Origin: Cryptosporangium sp044454545
GTDB lineage: Bacteria > Actinomycetota > Actinomycetes > Mycobacteriales > Cryptosporangiaceae
Reading direction: 5' to 3'
NCBI RefSeq assembly: GCF_044454545.1
Contig: NZ_JBITDV010000010.1
Location: 310,001 to 374,000, forward strand
DNA length: 64,000 nt
This document shows positions 61,047 through 64,000 of this stretch, piece after piece. The stretch's first letter is position 1. Each line of letters opens with the position of its first letter. The translations under genes were made by a program, and so were the position numbers. The notes under the pieces were generated by a model. It saw only the letters and a list, made by a program, of their open reading frames with translations. It was not told the DNA's origin and did no database searches.

Positions 61047-62599
61047 GCCGGCCCCGGCGCGTGCTGGCCGCGGTCAAAGCCGCGCCCGATCTGCTGCCGC
61101 TCGGCGTCAAGCTGGTGGCCGCTCTGGTCGTGCTGCTCTCGGTCGCGCTGCTCGTCACCGGGTTCACCGGCACGCTCGCGCTCCGCGGCTACCTGATCGA
61201 ACGGGTCGACCACCAGATCAAGGGCATCGCCGGTCGTTACTCCCGCGACCTCCCGGAGTCGTCCAGCACGTCGGTGAACAGCGGCGACTCGGCCAGCACC
61301 TACATCCGGTACGAGCCCCCCACCGGTGAGCCGATCGTCCGGCTGAGCCGGCCGTCCAACAGCGACCAGTCGGTGCCCCGGCTGCCCACGCTCGACGCCG
61401 CCACCATCGACCGCCTCGACGAGACGCTGTTCACCGGCCGGCCCACCGGCGCCGGTCGTCGCTGGCGGATCTTCGTCCGGAAGCTCGACGACGACCGCGG
61501 CACCTTGGTCGTCGCGGTGAGCTTCGACAACATCGACGCGACCGTCACCCGGCTGATCGGCATCGATGCCGGTACCGGCATCGTGACGCTGCTGGCCCTG
61601 GGCGGGCTGGGCTGGGCGATGGTCCGCTCCAGCCTGCGTCGCCTCCGTGAGGTCGAGACCGTCGCCGAGGCGATCGCCGGCGGCGACCTGAGCCAGCGCG
61701 TCCCGCCCGGTGGGGCCCGCACCGAGGTCGGCCGCTTGGCGACCGCGTTGAACTCGATGCTCGAACAGATCGAGACCGCGTTCGCGGCCCGGGAGGCGTC
61801 GGAGGCGAGCGCCCGCGCGTCCGAAGAGCGGATGCGCCGGTTCGTCGCCGACGCCAGCCACGAGCTGCGCACCCCGCTGACGTCGATCCGCGGCTTTTCC
61901 GAGCTCTACCGCCAGGGCGCGGTGCCCGACGACCGGCCGGCCGTCGACCGGGTGATGCGGAAGATCGAGGCCGAGGCGCTCCGGATGGGGCTGCTCGTCG
62001 ACGACCTCATGCTGCTGGCCCGGCTCGACCAGCAGCGTCCGATCGAGGCGAAGCCGGTCGACGTGCTGCGGCTGGCGATCGACGCGGTCGAGGGTGCCCG
62101 GATCGTCTCGCCGGCCTACCCGATCACGCTGCGGGTCGACAGCGAGGTGCCGCTGACCGTGATCGGCGACGAGGCCCGGCTGCGCCAGGTGCTCGACAAC
62201 CTGCTCTCGAACGCCACCATCCACACCCCGGCCGGTACGCCGGTCGAGGTCCGGCTGGGCGTCGACCGTCACGAGGCGGTGGTCGCGGTGGCCGACCAGG
62301 GGCCGGGCCTCGCGCCCGACCAAGCCGACCGGGTCTTCGAACGCTTCTACCGCACCGACCCGGCGCGCGGCCGGGGGCAGGGCGGCTCGGGCCTGGGCCT
62401 GTCGATCGTCGCCGCGCTGGTCGCCGCGCACGGCGGCACGGTCCGGATCGAGACCGCTCCCGGTGAGGGCGCCACGTTCCGCGTCCGCGTGCCGTTGGAG
62501 CCGGTCCGGGCCGACGAGCCGGAAGACACGGACGAACCGGACGGGAATCCGGAGGCGCAACGAGCCCGGTCGCGGCAGGCTGGGAGTATGCAGTCCTGA
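61043..62599 (+). CDS. Sensor histidine kinase
   Basis: A 518-residue kinase with helix 1 at about 19-49, an extracytoplasmic domain to about 170, helix 2 at about 176-195, HAMP, the H-box DASHELRTPL (His273), an N-box (DNLLSNATIHT), G-boxes DQGPGLAPDQ and GQGGSGLGLS. The asparagine-containing N-box and ATP lid are intact. Start is TTG overlapping the response regulator stop. The sensor domain is Ser/Asp-rich and unrecognised. Confidence 0.94.
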   Translation: MSRPRRVLAAVKAAPDLLPLGVKLVAALVVLLSVALLVTGFTGTLALRGYLIERVDHQIKGIAGRYSRDLPESSSTSVNSGDSASTYIRYEPPTGEPIVRLSRPSNSDQSVPRLPTLDAATIDRLDETLFTGRPTGAGRRWRIFVRKLDDDRGTLVVAVSFDNIDATVTRLIGIDAGTGIVTLLALGGLGWAMVRSSLRRLREVETVAEAIAGGDLSQRVPPGGARTEVGRLATALNSMLEQIETAFAAREASEASARASEERMRRFVADASHELRTPLTSIRGFSELYRQGAVPDDRPAVDRVMRKIEAEALRMGLLVDDLMLLARLDQQRPIEAKPVDVLRLAIDAVEGARIVSPAYPITLRVDSEVPLTVIGDEARLRQVLDNLLSNATIHTPAGTPVEVRLGVDRHEAVVAVADQGPGLAPDQADRVFERFYRTDPARGRGQGGSGLGLSIVAALVAAHGGTVRIETAPGEGATFRVRVPLEPVRADEPEDTDEPDGNPEAQRARSRQAGSMQS

Positions 62600-62629
62600 G
62601 CCCTCGCCACGCCAAAGGAACCGAACGGC

Positions 62630-64000
62630 TTGACCACCGAGGACGATCTACGCCTGCTACGCGCCCACGAACCGGTGCTCCGCTTCACCCGGGGCGAATA
62701 CTTCTTCCCGATCTCGGTCGAGCACTACGTCGCCCGGGCCGGTCTCTGGCGTAACGAACCGGGCTCCGAGCCCTCACAGGAGATCGCCGCCGGTGGGCTC
62801 TCGATCGACAAGCTCGCCGAGGTGGCCGGGGCCGAGCAGGGCCTCCGGCTGTCGCTCTCGGGCATCGCCGACCTGTCGCCGCGCCTCGCCGACGCCCACA
62901 TCCCGCTGCGCGACCGTCCGCCGCACCTGGCACGGGCCAGCCGGCTGGCGTCCGTCGGACTGGCCGCGCGGATGATCGACACGGTCAACCGGGCCTCGCT
63001 GCTGTTCCGGGGCAGCGTCCCGGGTGGCAGCGCGGCGCGCTCGTTCCTGCTCCAGCGCGATCACCTGCGCGCCGACCGGCCCACCTATTACGGACGGGTG
63101 CTCCGCGACGACCCCTGGATCGTCTGCCAGTACTGGTTCTTCTACAGCTTCAACAACTGGCGGTCGGCGTTCGGCGGCGTCAACGAACACGAGGCCGACT
63201 GGGAGCAGGTGACGATCTACCTCGACGGCACCCTCGAACACCCGGAGCCTCGGTGGGTGGTGTACGCCGCCCACGACGAGACCGGCGACGACCTGCGACG
63301 GCGCTGGGACGACCCGGACCTGACCGTGCTCGGCGATCGGCACCCGGTGGTCTTCGTCGGCGCCGGCTCGCACTCCGGGGCGTACCTGCCCGGCGACTAC
63401 CTGATCACGGTGCGGCCACCGAAGCTGGGGGGCGTGGTGGCCGCGCTCCGCTGGGGGGCCCAACTCGTCGCACCCTGGTCGGCGAAGGACCGGCACACGG
63501 TCGGCATCCCGTACGTCGACTACGCCCGCGGGGACGGCCGCACGATCGGACCGGGAGAGCCCGAAGGCTGGAATCCGGTGCTGATCGACGAAGAGACCCG
63601 GTGGGTCCGCGACTTCCGCGGACTCTGGGGCCGGGACACCCGCGACCGGCTGGGCGGTGAGCGTGGTCCGGCCGGGCCTCGCTACGACCGCGACGGCAGC
63701 GTCCGCCAGTCGTGGGGCGACCCGGTCGACTGGGCCGGCCTGGCAAAGGTCGCGCCGAACCGGGCGGCCAGCCGCGCCCTGGTCGAGATCCGCGCCCGGC
63801 GCAACGCCGACCGGCTGGCCGAGCTCGACCAGGAGATCGGGGACCTGCGCCGTGACCTGGCCGTCTCGGCCGCCGGACTGCCGGCCGAGGCACCGGAGGT
63901 GACCGCGCTGGCCCCGCAGGAACGCAAGCTCCTCGGCCTGCGCATGGAGCGGACCCGGCTGGCCGACGAGCAGTCCCGCATCGACCCGAATCTGCCGGTG
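62630..64000 (+). CDS. Vps62-like (DUF946-type) protein, C-terminus beyond window
   Basis: An open frame from TTG 62630 (AAAGGA upstream) that reaches the window end without a stop, at least 457 residues. The middle (CQYWFFYSFNNWRSAF, then GVNEHEADWEQVTIYLDG and VGAGSHSGAYLPGDY) resembles the Vps62/DUF946 fold known from plants, fungi and some bacterial toxins. The last 60 residues form a charged coiled coil (RRNADRLAELDQEIGDLRRD). No signal peptide. Function in bacteria is not established. Confidence 0.72.
   Translation, partial: MTTEDDLRLLRAHEPVLRFTRGEYFFPISVEHYVARAGLWRNEPGSEPSQEIAAGGLSIDKLAEVAGAEQGLRLSLSGIADLSPRLADAHIPLRDRPPHLARASRLASVGLAARMIDTVNRASLLFRGSVPGGSAARSFLLQRDHLRADRPTYYGRVLRDDPWIVCQYWFFYSFNNWRSAFGGVNEHEADWEQVTIYLDGTLEHPEPRWVVYAAHDETGDDLRRRWDDPDLTVLGDRHPVVFVGAGSHSGAYLPGDYLITVRPPKLGGVVAALRWGAQLVAPWSAKDRHTVGIPYVDYARGDGRTIGPGEPEGWNPVLIDEETRWVRDFRGLWGRDTRDRLGGERGPAGPRYDRDGSVRQSWGDPVDWAGLAKVAPNRAASRALVEIRARRNADRLAELDQEIGDLRRDLAVSAAGLPAEAPEVTALAPQERKLLGLRMERTRLADEQSRIDPNLPV

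Noticed and set aside
1..64000. tRNA, rRNA or known riboswitch
   Set aside because: No cloverleaf, rRNA core sequence or cobalamin-type box was recognised by eye; a covariance-model scan would be needed to exclude them.

Overview
The window is high-GC actinobacterial DNA. GTG and TTG starts are common, stop/start overlaps (ATGA, GTGA, TTGA) are frequent, and the genes include serine/threonine kinases, F420-type LLM oxidoreductases, CobF and the DprE1/DprE2/UbiA route to decaprenyl-phosphoryl-arabinose. This suggests a filamentous or mycolata-related actinomycete, possibly near Cryptosporangium or the Micromonosporales; the genus is a guess from gene style, not from a search. Two runs of N (17073-17168 and 24779-24876) sit inside coding tandem repeats, and the reading frame differs on their two sides.

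Layout. 1-3239: a TetR regulator converges on a three-gene leftward operon (helical protein of unknown function, PucR-type regulator, hotdog thioesterase). 3331-7863: a leftward operon with a FadR/FCD-type GntR regulator, two biuret-hydrolase-like cysteine amidohydrolases, an NCS2/AzgA-like permease and an AtzH-like/ABM fusion; it looks like uptake and hydrolysis of a small ureido or triazine-derived nitrogen compound. 8435-20440: a rightward signalling operon with a membrane protein carrying a catalytically dead HtrA-like domain and a zinc ribbon, a PknB-like kinase, a Crp-family regulator, an adenylate cyclase fused to an AAA/TPR module, and a very large FHA / peptidase-MA-like / ABC exporter / cNMP-like fusion. 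20749-27053: a small secreted protein pair, an RCK-pore-RCK potassium channel and, divergently, a giant Pro/Ala/Gly-rich membrane protein.

27050-41938: three leftward membrane GGDEF-EAL paralogues. Between the second and third lies a tightly coupled four-gene operon (31840-39579): two membrane-anchored STAND/NB-ARC-like ATPases with helical repeats, a CHAT protease with a visible His-Cys dyad, and an alpha/beta hydrolase. All four genes overlap by 4 nt. This is the best candidate in the window for an undescribed system: a signal-transducing NTPase-protease-hydrolase cascade, probably a conflict or abortive-infection module, inserted among c-di-GMP genes.

42259-44706: a cupin, an aromatic-type aldehyde dehydrogenase and a decayed ECF sigma-factor remnant. 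44742-52871: cell-wall arabinan precursor genes dprE1-dprE2-ubiA, then a GT-C-like glycosyltransferase and a convergent acyltransferase-3/SGNH protein. 52993-59883: prolyl oligopeptidase, LLM oxidoreductase, cobF, LysR, a DapA-family aldolase, a FhuF-like Fe-S protein, and a TetR gene with two identical palindromic operators. 60066-64000: a 58-residue membrane peptide, an OmpR-type response regulator, its histidine kinase, and the start of a Vps62-like protein that runs off the window.
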